This document shows positions 20,482 through 31,119 of a DNA stretch of 64,000 bases, piece by piece. Source of the DNA: Maniola hyperantus (lineage: Eukaryota > Arthropoda > Insecta > Lepidoptera > Nymphalidae); the NCBI RefSeq assembly GCF_902806685.2, contig NC_048547.1:14767196-14831195 (forward strand), in the 5' to 3' direction. Position 1 is the first letter of the stretch. The number at the start of each line of letters is the position of its first letter. The translations under genes were made by a program, and so were the position numbers. The notes below the pieces were generated by a model, which made no database searches, was not told where the DNA came from, and saw nothing but the letters and a program-made list of their open reading frames with translations.

Positions 20482-20877
20482 TTGCCGCCCAGAGACGTGC
20501 TAGATAGCATGTCTCGGTTGCCGCCCAGAGACGTGCTAGATAGCATGTCTTGGTTGCCGCCCAGAGACGTGCTAGATAGCATGTCTCTGTTGCCGCCCAG
20601 AGACGTGCTAGATAGCATGTCTCTGTTGCCGCCCAGAGACGGGCTAGATAGCATGTCTCTGTTGCCGCCCAGAGACGTGCTAGATAGCATGTCTCTGTTG
20701 CCGCCCAGAGACGTGCTAGATAGCATGTCTCTGTTGCCGCCCAGAGACGTGCTAGATAGCATGTCTCTGTTGCCGCCCAGAGACGTGCTAGATAGCATGT
20801 CTCTGTTGCCGGCCAGAGACGTGCTAGATAGCATGTCTTGGTTGCCGCCCAGAGACGTGCTAGATAGCATGTCTCTG
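20482..20877 (+). repeat. 36-bp minisatellite, 11 units
   Basis: Eleven head-to-tail units of 36 bp, nearly identical, span 396 bp. Each contains GAGACGTGCTAGATAGCATG followed by TCTC, itself an imperfect palindrome. Because 36 is a multiple of three, one frame stays open on each strand (LPPRDVLDSMSL on +, MLSSTSLGGNRD on -). I judge these frames a by-product of the unit length, not a gene. Confidence 0.85.
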
Positions 20878-20899
20878 TTGCATGTAATTTAAAAAAAAC

Positions 20900-21200
20900 T
20901 TAATTCAATGTTATCTGTACTTTGCAAGTTGTTTAATCCTTCGGGGCCTTAAAGGACTGGCATCCAAGGCCGTGAAAAAAAAACCTTCGGTAGAGCAACA
21001 AAGTCACATCATTAGTGCGGCCCAGTTGCATCACTTCCCTGTCATCAACTGGAGCCAGGATAATTAAAAAGTATGTGCTCGTCGCCAATAAGAGCACAAC
21101 AGCCTCTGTGGACCAGCAGATGTGAGCGTTTCTCACGCCGCCATACCTACTCCACGTTCAATCGTGAAGATTAGCTAGTTAACAGAAGCGACACGACTTA
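20900..21200. other. No recognisable feature
   Basis: Short open frames on the minus strand lack splice sites or familiar motifs. No repeat end was recognised. Confidence 0.35.
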
Positions 21201-21205
21201 ATACA

Positions 21206-21499
21206 GTATTTGACTATGTCAAAAATAAATTATTGCTCAATAAATAGAGGGTCTGCCAAAATACGTAAAATCCACGTCCACTGTTAGTTTTATGTGTAAT
21301 AACCAATTTAAATTATCGATTAAACTAAAAAAACACGTCAAAACATGATTGTGACGTCACATACCGGTATTTCATAGAATTTTGCATACTAATCGCGCGT
21401 TTTAACGTTTGATAAAAAGACACTGATTTGACTATAATTGTCATTGTATGTTGTATGTATGTTGTATGTTATATGCATCAATTGTATGTTGTCAAATAC
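21206..21499. mobile_element. MITE, GTATTTGAC/GTCAAATAC ends, copy 1
   Basis: It matches 25,648-26,066 over its length (AATACGTAAAATCCACGTCC, TTATCGATTAAACTAAAAA). The inverted ends are short. Confidence 0.65.
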
Positions 21500-21625
21500 C
21501 GGATTAAGTTACCTCATACGACAAGTTTTAAAATAACACAGGTCGGTATGAGGTAAAATAATGTTGTTAAATGTAAAACTTGATCTGTCGCTTTTTTATA
21601 TTCTGATACAAGTTAATCCTAGAAG

Positions 21626-21835
21626 GTCCCAGGCTTGATTCCTGGCAGCGGATAATTTCTAAATCTTCTCCGGTCTGTATACTGGTGGGAAGCTCTGGCA
21701 GTGGCTAGTTACTCATGACCTACCGCAAAGCCATGCTGCAAAGTGATTTAGCGTTCCATTACGATGCCGCGTAATATCCCTTCCAAGGTATTTTCATTTA
21801 CCGCCGGGTGAAATCGCAGTCAAAGACTAACCTGT
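21626..21835 (+). repeat. tRNA-derived SINE body (+)
   Basis: It carries a box-B-like GGCTTGATTCCTGGCAG, GTGGCTAGTTACTCATGACC, GATTTAGCGTTCCATTACGA and AATCGCAGTCAAAGACTAAC, in the order of the CTGGCGCAGTGG SINE body. Confidence 0.7.
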
Positions 21836-21944
21836 GTTTTACAATGTCAATGTTTTTAATTGCATCTTTTGACAGTTTAGACCATTTAGACTTTTTTCAC
21901 TTGTTCTGTGTACCACATAGAAGACATCTGCGACTTCTTCGGTG

Positions 21945-22012
21945 TGGATCAAGATTTTTAAAAATCCCATGGGAACTCTATGATTTTCCGGGACCAAAAG
22001 TATTAATTTATT
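21945..22012 (-). mobile_element. Helitron-like fragment
   Basis: TTTTAAAAATCCCATGGGAA and GATTTTCCGGGACCAAAAGT are the internal boxes of the AAATGCGAAAGTG family, read here on the minus strand. Confidence 0.5.
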
Positions 22013-22142
22013 GTCAATAAATAAATTAAAAAAGTATCGTTTTAAAATAACGTTTTTGGACCTCAAAGGGATACTGTTAATTTTTTTTAACCAAACAAAG
22101 CGCACACGACAAAATGAAACAACTGATAGTACTATCATTAAC

Positions 22143-22310
22143 CATTAGAATAGAATAGAATAGAATAGAATAATGTTTATTCGAGGTATATAGGTGGTAC
22201 ATGGTGTAGGCAATATCGTCCTGTACAGCAGTGCAACACCTCGAACAGGTAGGCCACTCAGCTTGTGTTGAGACGTCGGGCCCCTCAGACACAAACCTCT
22301 AGAGCAAATA
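22143..22310 (-). repeat. LINE 3' end with (ATTCT)n tail
   Basis: The minus strand ends in an ATTCT array (seen as GAATAGAATA on +), the tail used by the LINE family at 47,761-48,265. The sequence before it differs, so it may be another subfamily. Confidence 0.45.
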
Positions 22311-22756
22311 TCTGAGGTACCAGTTGCCCCAACGCTGATTTTCAGTGACCGCCTTTTAAATATTACCTAAACGTCAGTGGCATAGAATACATAAAGTTGG
22401 CGAGTAAATGGATAAATAAAATGAAAAGTGTTTACAGTTTTTAAATTTAAAGTGATATAGGACATAAAAGAAGAAATAAGAAAATTAGGCATTTTACACT
22501 TCATAACTCGAGTGTCACATCTGGTGTTTACGATATTCTTTGGTCGTTGAATATCTCGCGGTGTATCGAGGTTACATGTGCGCCGTGATTCACATCGGTT
22601 CATTAGCCCGCGGTTACCACTCGCCACTAGGTGTTAATGTCTCCTACTTGCGTGTCAAGTGATAACACATCTGGGAACTCGATCATGGCTATTCCAAGGA
22701 CTGTTAGTCTTGTACTTACCTGTAAATTAGTAAAATAGAACCTAAAAATTTACCTA

Positions 22757-23016
22757 TCGATGGCTCACTACGGAGGACAGGTCTCTTAGAATGAGAAAGG
22801 CTTAGTCCATAGTTCACCATGCTCGCCAAGTGCGGATTGGCAGTTTAGAATTTATCAATTGACTAGCTGAACTTTGAAAATATTATGGGCATGCAGGTTT
22901 CCTCAAGATTTTTCTTCACCGTTGAATTATACAAATTTAATTGCTTTGTAACAAAAAAAATTACAGGTGCGTCTCCGGGATCTCCCGGTACGAGATAAAC
23001 GTCCTACCATAGACTA
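22757..23016 (-). repeat. GATGAT-tail SINE, degraded
   Basis: The boxes GAGAAAGGCTTAGTCCATAG, CCAAGTGCGGATTGGCAG and GGCATGCAGGTTTCCTCA are in order; the tRNA head is corrupted. Confidence 0.65.
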
Positions 23017-23130
23017 GTGTTTAGTTTTTACCCATTACAAAAATTACCCAACGCGTCTAAAGAAGTTTCCACTTCAAAAATTGTTTAAGTAAACAAATGT
23101 CACGCGGAAGAAGTCGCGGGCTGAAGAATA

Positions 23131-23499
23131 GGCTACTTGACAATTTTTTTAAGTTGGTCTTAAATGGTTAATATTTGTCCTATTATATCAAAAAAATTAA
23201 CACTATATTTTTTTGCGCCCTAAAAACCGTAAAACTTTAATTTAAAAAAATATTTTTCTTAGACAGTTGAAAACACTGTCGGCCATGTTTGGCCGATAGA
23301 TTATCTGTGCTCTGACGTCATGCATTTGTAAACAACAGTATAACCCTGTGGTTGTGTTTTCACCTGTCTAAGAAAAATATTTTTTTAAATTAAAGTTTTA
23401 CGGTTTTTAGGGCGCAAAAAAATATAGTGTTAATTTTTTTGATATAATAGGACAAATATTAACCATTTAAGACCAACTTAAAAAAATTGTCAAGTAGCC
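23131..23499. mobile_element. Foldback MITE with 145-bp near-perfect arms
   Basis: 369 bp flanked by TA. The left arm from GGCTACTTGACAATTTTTTT and the right arm ending CAAGTAGCC are reverse complements over about 145 bp with a single difference that I see. The loop includes a perfect CRE (TGACGTCA). The arm identity indicates recent insertion or strong conversion. Confidence 0.9.
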
Positions 23500-23509
23500 T
23501 ATTATTACC

Positions 23510-24010
23510 GAATAATATTACTCATATTTTAATGCTATTTAAGTGGATGTGAATGGTAAAGCATTCAGTTAAGGCAAGGTAGCGACGTGGCGCAACTCCA
23601 GTCGTAAATTATATGGAGTGAGGCAACTTGTAGCGGCGACACCCACTGAAAGCTCTCAGCCACTCCAATTAATTGAGTTCACAGCGAGAAGCCAACGACC
23701 GGCGCACGCGCACCTCTGCCGCAGTATATAGAGCCACACAGTAGTCTGACGCCTTTGATTTCGTGCTAAATGACGACCATGACGACTCCTTCAATGTAGG
23801 ATCCTAATTACGTATGCCAGTTCGGGTCGCTCGCTTCGCCCCGCATTACTGCACGATTGCTCTGTCTAGACGGCTTCGTCGAACCTCTGTATCTAATATC
23901 ATATTATTACTCTATGTCTCTGCGATAAAGCGTAATATTATGTACAACATATGTCCATAATAGTCTATACTAGCTACCATTTCACGAATATTCATCATCA
24001 TCAGTATATT
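23510..24010. other. Non-repetitive stretch with a possible TATA element
   Basis: No known repeat is evident. CGCAGTATATAGAG at 23,721-23,734 resembles a TATA box, with a CAGT-containing sequence 13 bp downstream, closer than usual for a start site. I do not call a promoter. Confidence 0.3.
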
Positions 24011-24024
24011 ATACAGTGGAACTG

Positions 24025-24168
24025 CAGTGGCGTGCAGCTCATAGAGCCATAAACGCACTGCTTACCCTCATTGTAAGAAATCAATGCTTACTTTTTCATT
24101 ATAACCTGCCGTAAAATAAGTTCATACCTAAATGCATTCCCTGGCTTGAACTCCTGTGCACGCCACTG
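24025..24168. mobile_element. hAT-type MITE, CAGTGGCGTGCA ends
   Basis: 144 bp with ends CAGTGGCGTGCA and TGCACGCCACTG. AGTGGAA recurs near both sides as an imperfect target duplication. A second copy at 54,322 has a perfect 8-bp duplication, which sets the superfamily. Confidence 0.75.
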
Positions 24169-24175
24169 AGTGGAA

Positions 24176-24428
24176 GACTACCTATGTAAATGATAAGAAA
24201 GCTTGGATTTGACTCGCTCCAACAATGCACGGGGCTGCAATTGCTTGTACAGTATGGTATAATCATATTGTAAATTGATCTTTTGAAAAGAGCAACCGTC
24301 GAGTTTCTTGCTGGTTCTTCTCGGTAGGAACAGCATTCCGAACCAGTGGAAAATTAAACTAGTTAACGATTCAAAAGCACATTGTAATAAGTCTACTAGA
24401 ATAAAATACATTCTATTCTATTCTATTC
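24176..24428 (+). repeat. LINE 3' end with (ATTCT)n tail
   Basis: It repeats the last codons and 3' UTR of the LINE at 47,761-48,265 (GATAAGAAAGCTTGGATTTG, GCACGGGGCTGCAAT, GGTTCTTCTCGGTAGGAA) and ends in ATTCT repeats. Confidence 0.8.
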
Positions 24429-24447
24429 ACCATCTCAATTTTTATTT

Positions 24448-24550
24448 CTCAACCCATCGCCAGTGCACTACTGAGCACGGGTAGGTATCCTATCAGAATG
24501 ACAAGGGCTTAGGCTAGTATGCTGACCAAGTACGAATAGGATCTTGGACT
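24448..24550 (-). repeat. GATGAT-tail SINE fragment
   Basis: AACCCATCGCCAGTGCACTA and AGAATGACAAGGGCTTAGGC are tail-proximal SINE boxes. Confidence 0.6.
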
Positions 24551-25222
24551 TTACTCATAAAGTGATGAGATTTTTTGTATAATGGTTGTTATGGGGCAGG
24601 AATTTTTTTAATTTTTTTATAATTTTAACATAATTGATTATTATTAACGTCACCGCCGCTGTATGGAAAATATCGAATCAGATCAAAAAAATTTTTGGGC
24701 ACACTCTCCAAAACATACCCTGTAGAATACTGTTGTAGAAAGCTTTGTGCCGATTTGCTTTTCAAAGAGGGTGTTGCTGTTTCTTTGCCTTTATTTCTAC
24801 CTCAGTATCTAAACATGTGCACCGATTAATAAGTGGACATACAATTGATATTGAACATTAAAGCCAAAGTGGCTGTTAATGATAAAGCGTGTATAAACGT
24901 GTGTTGTGAAGCGACGTGAGTCATGCGTGTATGAAGCGCTGCATGACGGACGCTGAGCTATCAGCGGCACTGCAAAACCGTGGAGTCGCCACAAAAATAA
25001 GTAGTTCGCATTGACTTACATATTACTTCGTATGGACAGGGTTATTGAACAAACAATATGGCACCGACTCATTGCAACCTCAGTGATGTCTGGATTTCAA
25101 ACGGGTCATTCATTAGTATCTTAGAGGTGGCGCTGATTTATTTGGTTCCTAAACCGTGAAATTTTTTGTTCGCTTGACCATATCTTGTCATTTATATCGA
25201 TAGTAGTTCGCTTAAAATTAAA

Positions 25223-25540
25223 CCTGACAATTTATCATCATTGTCATCAACCCAACACCGTCTCACTACCGACCATGGGTCCCCTCTCAGAATACAAAAG
25301 GTTTGATAATAGTCTACCACACTGCCCAAGTGCAGTTTGGCTGACTGCACACATCTTTGAGAACATTATGGAGAACTAAAAAAAAAAAAAAAAAAAAAAA
25401 GAACTCTAATTCATGCAGGTTTCTTCACGATGTTTTCCTTCACGGTTAAAACAAGTGATATTTAATTACTTAAAACGCACATAACTCCTAAAAACTAGAG
25501 GTGGGTGCCCGGGATTCGCATCTCCGACCTCCTGAACAGT
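25223..25540 (-). repeat. GATGAT-tail SINE containing a poly(A) insert
   Basis: The SINE is continuous except that a run of about 22 A begins after GGAGAACT at 25,379 and is followed by GAACTC. AGAACT therefore appears on both sides, as a 6-bp target duplication around a bare poly(A). Confidence 0.75.
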
Positions 25541-25647
25541 TCAGGTATGTCTGGAGGTATTCAGATTGCTTCATTGGAGCGATTTGTCAGTTAATGAAGA
25601 AGTGGGGTTAACACAACATGGGTACCGGTGTCAATTCGAGCCATTTT

Positions 25648-26066
25648 GTATTTGACTACATCAAAAATAAATTATTTCTCAGTGATTATAGATGTTAAAT
25701 AGTAATTCCAAAATACGTAAAATCCACGTCCTTTGTTAGTTTTAAGTGTAGTAACCATTTAAAATTATCGATTAAACTAAAAAGTACGTCATCATGATGT
25801 AACGTCACGTTTCATAGAATATCGTATACTAAGTGCGCGTTTGACGTTTGATGAAAAGTTCCTGTGGCCCTACCGCGGTTGTTTGACAGCTACAATGTCA
25901 CGATCGCAATCATCTCTGATTGGTTAATGCTCGCTCACTATTGGCTACAATGCATTGTTGCAACAAGAATGGCACAAATTCAGCCAATCAGAACAATTGA
26001 GATTGTAATAATGATTGATGCAGGTTTTCGACAATCGCCCTACTGATTTGACTAGTTGTCAAATAC
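25648..26066. mobile_element. MITE, GTATTTGAC/GTCAAATAC ends, copy 2, interrupted
   Basis: It aligns to 21,206-21,499 on both sides of an inserted MITE at 25,866-26,043. The outer element resumes as CTGATTTGACTA, matching the uninterrupted copy. Confidence 0.7.
25866..26043. mobile_element. MITE, CTACCGCGGTTGTTTGAC ends, copy 2 (nested)
   Basis: 178 bp, nearly identical to the copies at 4,451 and 56,051. It lies inside the MITE above; the empty site is seen in the copy at 21,206. Confidence 0.8.
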
Positions 26067-26439
26067 CGTGCACTCTGATGTGGAAACCGGAACTCTGATC
26101 CAACCTCTCGCTCAAAACTTGATATTTAACAACTGAATGCAACTCCACAGTCGCCTCTGTCCTTAGGTAGGAGACAATTAACCAAGGAGCGGGGTTAACG
26201 CGACGCATACCGCTCAATTCGAGCAATTGCCTCGGACGTGGGAACCTGGTGACTCAGCCCACTCTGACCCAAGCCCATCGCTCAAAAAACTAATAACAAC
26301 TAAACTGAACTGGCACAAAACGCTAATATGGACAATTACCTTTATTGACAAACGTAATCTAGAAATAGAAATCGCCTCAGAGTGCCTGGAATTAAAATCA
26401 TTTAAATCCCGTTAATCTGACAAAATCTAGCCAAAGCAG

Positions 26440-26625
26440 CATCATCGCTGCCTGACTAACGAGCACGGGTTTCCTTTCAGAATGAGAAGAGTTTGGTCAT
26501 AATCCACCACGATGGCCAAGTGCGGGTTTGCAGACTTTACATACTTTTGAGAGCTTTATGAACAACCTTCAAGCAGCATGTTTCCTTCACCGTAAAAGCA
26601 AGTGATATTTAATTGTTTAAAACCA
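26440..26625 (-). repeat. GATGAT-tail SINE, partial
   Basis: GAGCACGGGTTTCCTTTCAG, ATGGCCAAGTGCGGGTTTGC and TTCACCGTAAAAGCAAGTG are in order; the head is missing. Confidence 0.65.
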
Positions 26626-26639
26626 CTGAATAGAATAAT

Positions 26640-27735
26640 TTTTTCCGTTGGGAGGAAACCTCTCATGGATACCTCGGTGTTTCGGGCATGCCCGACTCAA
26701 AACATTGATGACTAAAAACCGCCTCTCCTCCTTCACTCTGCCTTTTAGGTAAGACCTTTGTATTTAATCTGAAACATGGTTGTCTTGAGACGCTATATTG
26801 TTTCTGCCTTTTTTTTTTCTTCGGGGGAGGAAAAAATCCCTACGGACTTCTGCCTGCTGGCAGAGTGTGTCCGACTCGCACGGACTAAAATAACCTCCCC
26901 ATGCCTACCAAGGTGAGCACGGAACTGCGTAAGCATTACTTCGTGCATATATTGTTTCTGCCTATCCCATTCGTGCTATTCATTATAGCACGCAGCGTTT
27001 CAGTGCATGCATTCCACTGTTATTCACTTAAAAGCCCCGCCACTTAAAAGCTTAAAGTGCGTCCCTGGGCTACTTTTCTTTTGTGCTCGAACACCACGCA
27101 TGAAATATTGCGACATCTTAGGTATACCTAAACACTTAGGTCATGGCTGCAGTGGACCTAAAAGTACACAGACGTTTATTATGAAATAATACTTACATTC
27201 TTATGAAGATAATTCAAGCGCTTACAAACAATCAAAGGAAAGAAAAACACCGACACAAGAAACCCTTATTTAAAAAGAAAGCAAACAAATCGCTCCAGTG
27301 AAGCAATCTGAGCACCAATCTCCAGGTATTTGCAACAAATTGCCCTTAATAAAATACCGCCCAATTAACGACCTCCTCCCGAGTACCCAAGCGCCGGCAA
27401 AAATAATAAGAATCACCTTCTTAGATGGAAAGTGATCTGGCCTTAATTGCGACTTGGGGGAGCTCCAACGTAAGCCAGCTTGGAAATGATTGGCCTCCTC
27501 GGTTCCGTGTAATTTAAAAAATTACTCCCAATTTTTAGTCGAGATTTTACAATTCCTTCGTTTCTTTACTAAAAGCCAGTCAATGAATAAACTTTCTGAT
27601 TCTTTGTGTTATTGCACTCTCGAAACGATAAATGAAATGCATTTTGTGATGTCAATTAACAAACGGCAATTATTATGAAATACAATTAATTGTATCTGAA
27701 GAAGACTTGTTTCATTTTTCTCCCTCTAATCGAAA
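26640..27735. other. No gene recognised; one repeat-like block
   Basis: At 26,810-26,955 a T-run followed by TTCGGGGGAGGAAAAAATCC and CTTCTGCCTGCTGGCAGAG looks like a lepidopteran repeat fragment, but I cannot name it. The rest is AT-rich with only short open frames. Confidence 0.35.
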
Positions 27736-27736
27736 T

Positions 27737-27978
27737 ATATAAAAGGAAAAGCTGACTGACTGACTGATTGGCTGACTGACTGACTGAGTGACTGAATGAT
27801 CTATCAACGCACAGCTCAAACTACTGGACGGATCGGGCTGTAATTTTGGCATGCAGTTAGCTATTATGACGTAGGCTTCCACTAAGAAAAGATTTTTGAA
27901 AATTCAACCCCTAAGGGGGTGAAATAGGGGTTTAAATTTGTGTAGTCCACGCGGACGAAGTCGCGAGCATAAGTTAGT
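27737..27978 (+). mobile_element. Helitron-like element (GGACGGATCGGGCTG type)
   Basis: It starts ATATATAAAAGGAAAAGCTG with an expanded (CTGA)n tract and ends CACGCGGACGAAGTCGCGAG then CATAAGTTAGT. Full length. Confidence 0.8.
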
Positions 27979-28332
27979 CCTAATATAAATACCCGAGCCA
28001 TGTGAACAGTTGCCTACGTAAGTGCTTCTCGTGCCGAACTCTCAGCAGAGCGATTTGCTGTTATGTGCCCATTCGTATGCAAGTCTGCTGCAGCGGCACG
28101 TAACGATCTCTTCATTTGGACGACGACTTTTATTCTTACCTTTGGACTTTATTTTACTTGGGAATTCTAGAGTCGAAAAAGTCGATTCTTTCGAATTCAG
28201 ACTCGAAAACTATGTAGTGTAATTAAAATAAGAAGGTATTCAGAAAATAAATTTAGTTGTGGGTCAACCAGCCTCGTTTCATGACATGGTGGCAGCGGTG
28301 GGATCGTTTTATCATAAAATAATAGTTTCATC

Positions 28333-28672
28333 CACATCATCATGATCGGCATCATGATGTGCTCAGTGCACAGGTCTCCTCTCTGAATGAGAAGTGTTTG
28401 GGCCATAATCCACCACGCTTGCCAAGTGCGGATTGGCAGACTTCACACACCTTTGAGAACATTATGGAGAACTCTCAAGCATGCAGATTTCCTCACGATG
28501 TTTTCCTTCACCTTTAAAACAAGTAATATTTAATTGCTTAAAATGCACATAATTCCAAAAAGTTAGAGGTGCGTGGCCGGGATCGAACCCCCGACCGTCC
28601 GAATAGGTGACCGACGTCTTATCTACTAGGGCCTAGTAGAAACTTAGTAACTAGGCTATCACTGCTTTCACC
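28333..28672 (-). repeat. GATGAT-tail SINE, full length
   Basis: On the minus strand the head (GGCCCTAGTAGATAAGACGT), box B GGGGGTTCGATCCCGG, body and CATGATG tail are all present. Confidence 0.8.
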
Positions 28673-28857
28673 GACGTACGTCAAGTCTTTACTACCTACC
28701 AGTTCAGAAAGCAGATTTTAAAATTCAAACTTATTTAACTTACTAAACAAACTTAGCTTAAAGCTTTAATTTAGAAATACAATTCATAGTTGAGGAAGAA
28801 TAGAAGAGAGAAGAAAAACTAAACATCAACAAGACCTATTGCAATAGGTAATCCATC

Positions 28858-29191
28858 GTACGCGACAGGTCGAAATGGCAATCGGGGAGGGAACGCCCCG
28901 CACACCCGCACAGCCCCCGCGCTAACCTGGTGTGGGCGAGCGCGGGTTGCGTGCGGGTGTGCGGGGCGTCCCCCCGCCTCATAACCCGCTGCGCGATTGC
29001 GGAAGAATGACAGCTACAATGTCACGATCGCAATCATCTCCGATTGGTTAACGATCGCTCACTATTGGCTACAATGCATTGTTGCAACAAGAATCGCACA
29101 GATTCAGCCAATAAGAACAATTGAGATTGTAATAATGATTGATGCAGGTTTTAGACAACCACCCTACTGATTGCCATCTCGACCTGTCGAG
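28858..29191. mobile_element. GC-rich MITE, CGACAGGTCGAAATGGCAAT ends, interrupted
   Basis: The ends GCGACAGGTCGAAATGGCAA and TTGCCATCTCGACCTGTCG are inverted. The interior is a GC-rich foldback (CGCACACCCGCACAGCCCCC with a complementary partner). A second MITE interrupts the right side at 29,006-29,167. Confidence 0.75.
29006..29167. mobile_element. MITE, CTACCGCGGTTGTTTGAC family, copy 3 (nested, truncated left)
   Basis: It begins at ATGACAGCTACAATGTCACG, lacking the left terminal TACCGCGG box, and ends ACCACCCTAC. Confidence 0.7.
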
Positions 29192-29459
29192 GATAATACT
29201 ATAACAAACTTAGAAACTATAGTAAATCTATTGGATCGTCAATCAACATAGATACGAAGTACAAAGTGAGTTAGCGAGTGAGTGAACCAGGTTCAATATC
29301 GGGCGATCGTTATCTGCGCAAGTTCAGGGAGACTCGTGATTTATGCGTTCAGTTAATCCGACTATTTACTAGTTTTAGTAGAAGGTAAAGAGGGCCTTTT
29401 TCCGGTAGCCCCTCGGCCTAATGTGGGGCGACGCAAAGGGTAAACTTATAGCGGCTTAT

Positions 29460-29590
29460 AATCAAAATCAAAATAATTTATTTAATGAAGGACAACTATA
29501 GTGTCTCTTATGCTACGTCTGTGACTCTATCACCGGTTTGTAATACAGATTTTAATGAGAAGAGCCGGCAAGAAATTCAGCAGAATCACT
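29460..29590 (-). repeat. LINE 3' end with (AATCAAA)n tail
   Basis: The tail-like CAAAATCAAAATAATTTATT followed by AGGACAACTATAGTGTCTC is typical of a minus-strand non-LTR 3' end. Family not identified. Confidence 0.45.
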
Positions 29591-29868
29591 TTTTTCATCA
29601 TTTTTTTTTCAAATTATAAAAAGTTACAATCTCAGCTGGACACTCGCCGGACAATTATCTGTTCCACTTTCACTAGACTTTACCTTTATCCGCGATTGTC
29701 TCATGTCTTAGGACGATACCCGGCTAAGGAGAGCGATCAGTCAGGGCGCGTGATGTATATCACAGGCGTGCTGCCCGCGTCCGCCGGCCGGACACTCGCC
29801 GGACAATTATCTGTTCCACTTTCACTAGATTAACCGGACTTTTTAAATAACATGTTATTATACATGGT

Positions 29869-30304
29869 TGGGCAGCGTTCAGGAAGCTTTGAGATGTCTT
29901 CTTGTCCAAAATTCTTCAGTGCTTGAAGACCAAAGTCTTCGAATAGTGCGTGTTGCCAGTGATGACATATGGATCCGAGACATGACATTTGAAAAGAGCA
30001 ACCGCCGAGTTTCTTGCTGGTTCTTCTCGGTAGGAAAGGCATTCCGAACCAGTGGTAGATGCACCGACTATTCGTCGTAAAAGTTAATTCGAATAAAAAA
30101 GTTTTTTTTTTCATGGTCGCTAACTATGAGCCTCATAAGAAAACTCAGAGTCACTCAGCGGGCGATGAAGAAAGCTATGCTTGGAGTTTCTCTGCGTGAT
30201 CAAATCAGAAATGAGGAGATCCGTAGGAGAACTAAAGTAACCGACATAGCTCAACGGGTTGCGAAGCTGAAGTGGCAATGAGCAGGGCACATAGTTCGTA
30301 AAAC
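29869..30304 (+). pseudogene. RTE-like LINE ORF2 remnant, split by a LINE tail
   Basis: One frame reads WAAFRKL, then CLKTKVFE, CVLPVMTYGSET, and after the interruption SLIRKLRVTQRAMKKAMLG and RDQIRNEEIRRRTKV, AKLKWQ, AGHIVRKTDR. This order is the region after the reverse transcriptase domain of RTE-type LINEs. Three in-frame stops are visible (after RKL, after KVFE, after KLKWQ). A (GATGAT) tail follows. Confidence 0.8.
29987..30116 (+). repeat. LINE 3' end (GGTTCTTCTCGGTAGGAA family), nested
   Basis: It begins in the AAAAGAGCAACCGCCGAGTT box and ends in a T-rich tract. It lies inside the RTE-like frame between the Thr and Ser codons around GAGACATGG, with a duplicated ATG or CATG at the junctions. 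Confidence 0.75.
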
Positions 30305-30399
30305 CGATAGATGATGATGATGATGACTGATAATTTGCCAGTCCAAGCATGGTCTAACGCTCGCGGTCTATAAATAATCAAGGACACAAGTTCAGCACC

Positions 30400-30838
30400 T
30401 ACAAACAACACAAACATAAAGTCATAATAAACCACAAAATTATTTTTAACAGCTTTGACACGTATCTAACCGTCTGGTGCGAAGTATCCTTAGATTACAA
30501 CTTCACAAGTATGTTACAATTTGAAAACCATAGCGAATTAGAAATTTCAGGAATATTCCAAGAATTGTTCGATTGAATGCTGTACAAGTGTCCAGTAAGA
30601 GAAGACAGAGTGGCTCATATCGCAAAGTGCGATGTCGCGGCCGACGCGCGGCGGCGATATTGAGTTATCAATATGACTTCGTGCAATCAAATCGCAGTGA
30701 AATCCTGCCCGAGTGATAACTATAAAGCTGCAGGCACAACGAGCCTTTTATCTACTCAAAAAACTACCTCTGAAATCTGAATATACAAGTTTTTAAGAAG
30801 ATAGAAGCAGGCGTTACTTTTCAGAAGCCCTCGATCAG
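30400..30838. other. No recognisable feature
   Basis: No repeat end or exon was identified. A GC-rich patch GCGGCCGACGCGCGGCGGCG occurs near 30,640. Confidence 0.35.
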
Positions 30839-30840
30839 TA

Positions 30841-31119
30841 ACCGTAGTACAAGATTTTACGTCTCACTAAACCAAACCAAATTCGAGAGTCGAAATACTT
30901 CCGCGTTACAGTAAACTGGATCTTAAATGCCTTGTTTTAAAGCTCAAGTTTGTCTACACTTCTACAGCCAGCGCTCCAAGCGGAAACATTGCGAAATCAA
31001 AATCAGTGGCATTGAATATTTGACTTCAATTCAAGGCTGTTTAGGTCCATTTTACTGTAACGCGGAAGTGTTTCGACTCTCGAATTTGGTTTCGTTTGGT
31101 GAGACGTAAAATCTACGGG
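30841..31119. mobile_element. TA-flanked MITE, CCCGTAGTACAAG ends, copy 2
   Basis: It matches the copy at 3,978 throughout, including CAGCCAGCGCTCCA and the long inverted ends, with a short deletion in the right end (ATCTACGGG). Confidence 0.85.

Noticed and set aside
20472..20892. Overlapping open frames of 187 and 132 codons encoding 12-residue repeats
   Set aside because: Both strands are open only because the tandem unit is 36 bp. There is no unique coding sequence beyond the array and no splice or polyadenylation context.
23721..23790. TATA-like box with a downstream CAGT
   Set aside because: The spacing is too short for a normal start site and no gene follows; the ATG downstream opens only nine codons.
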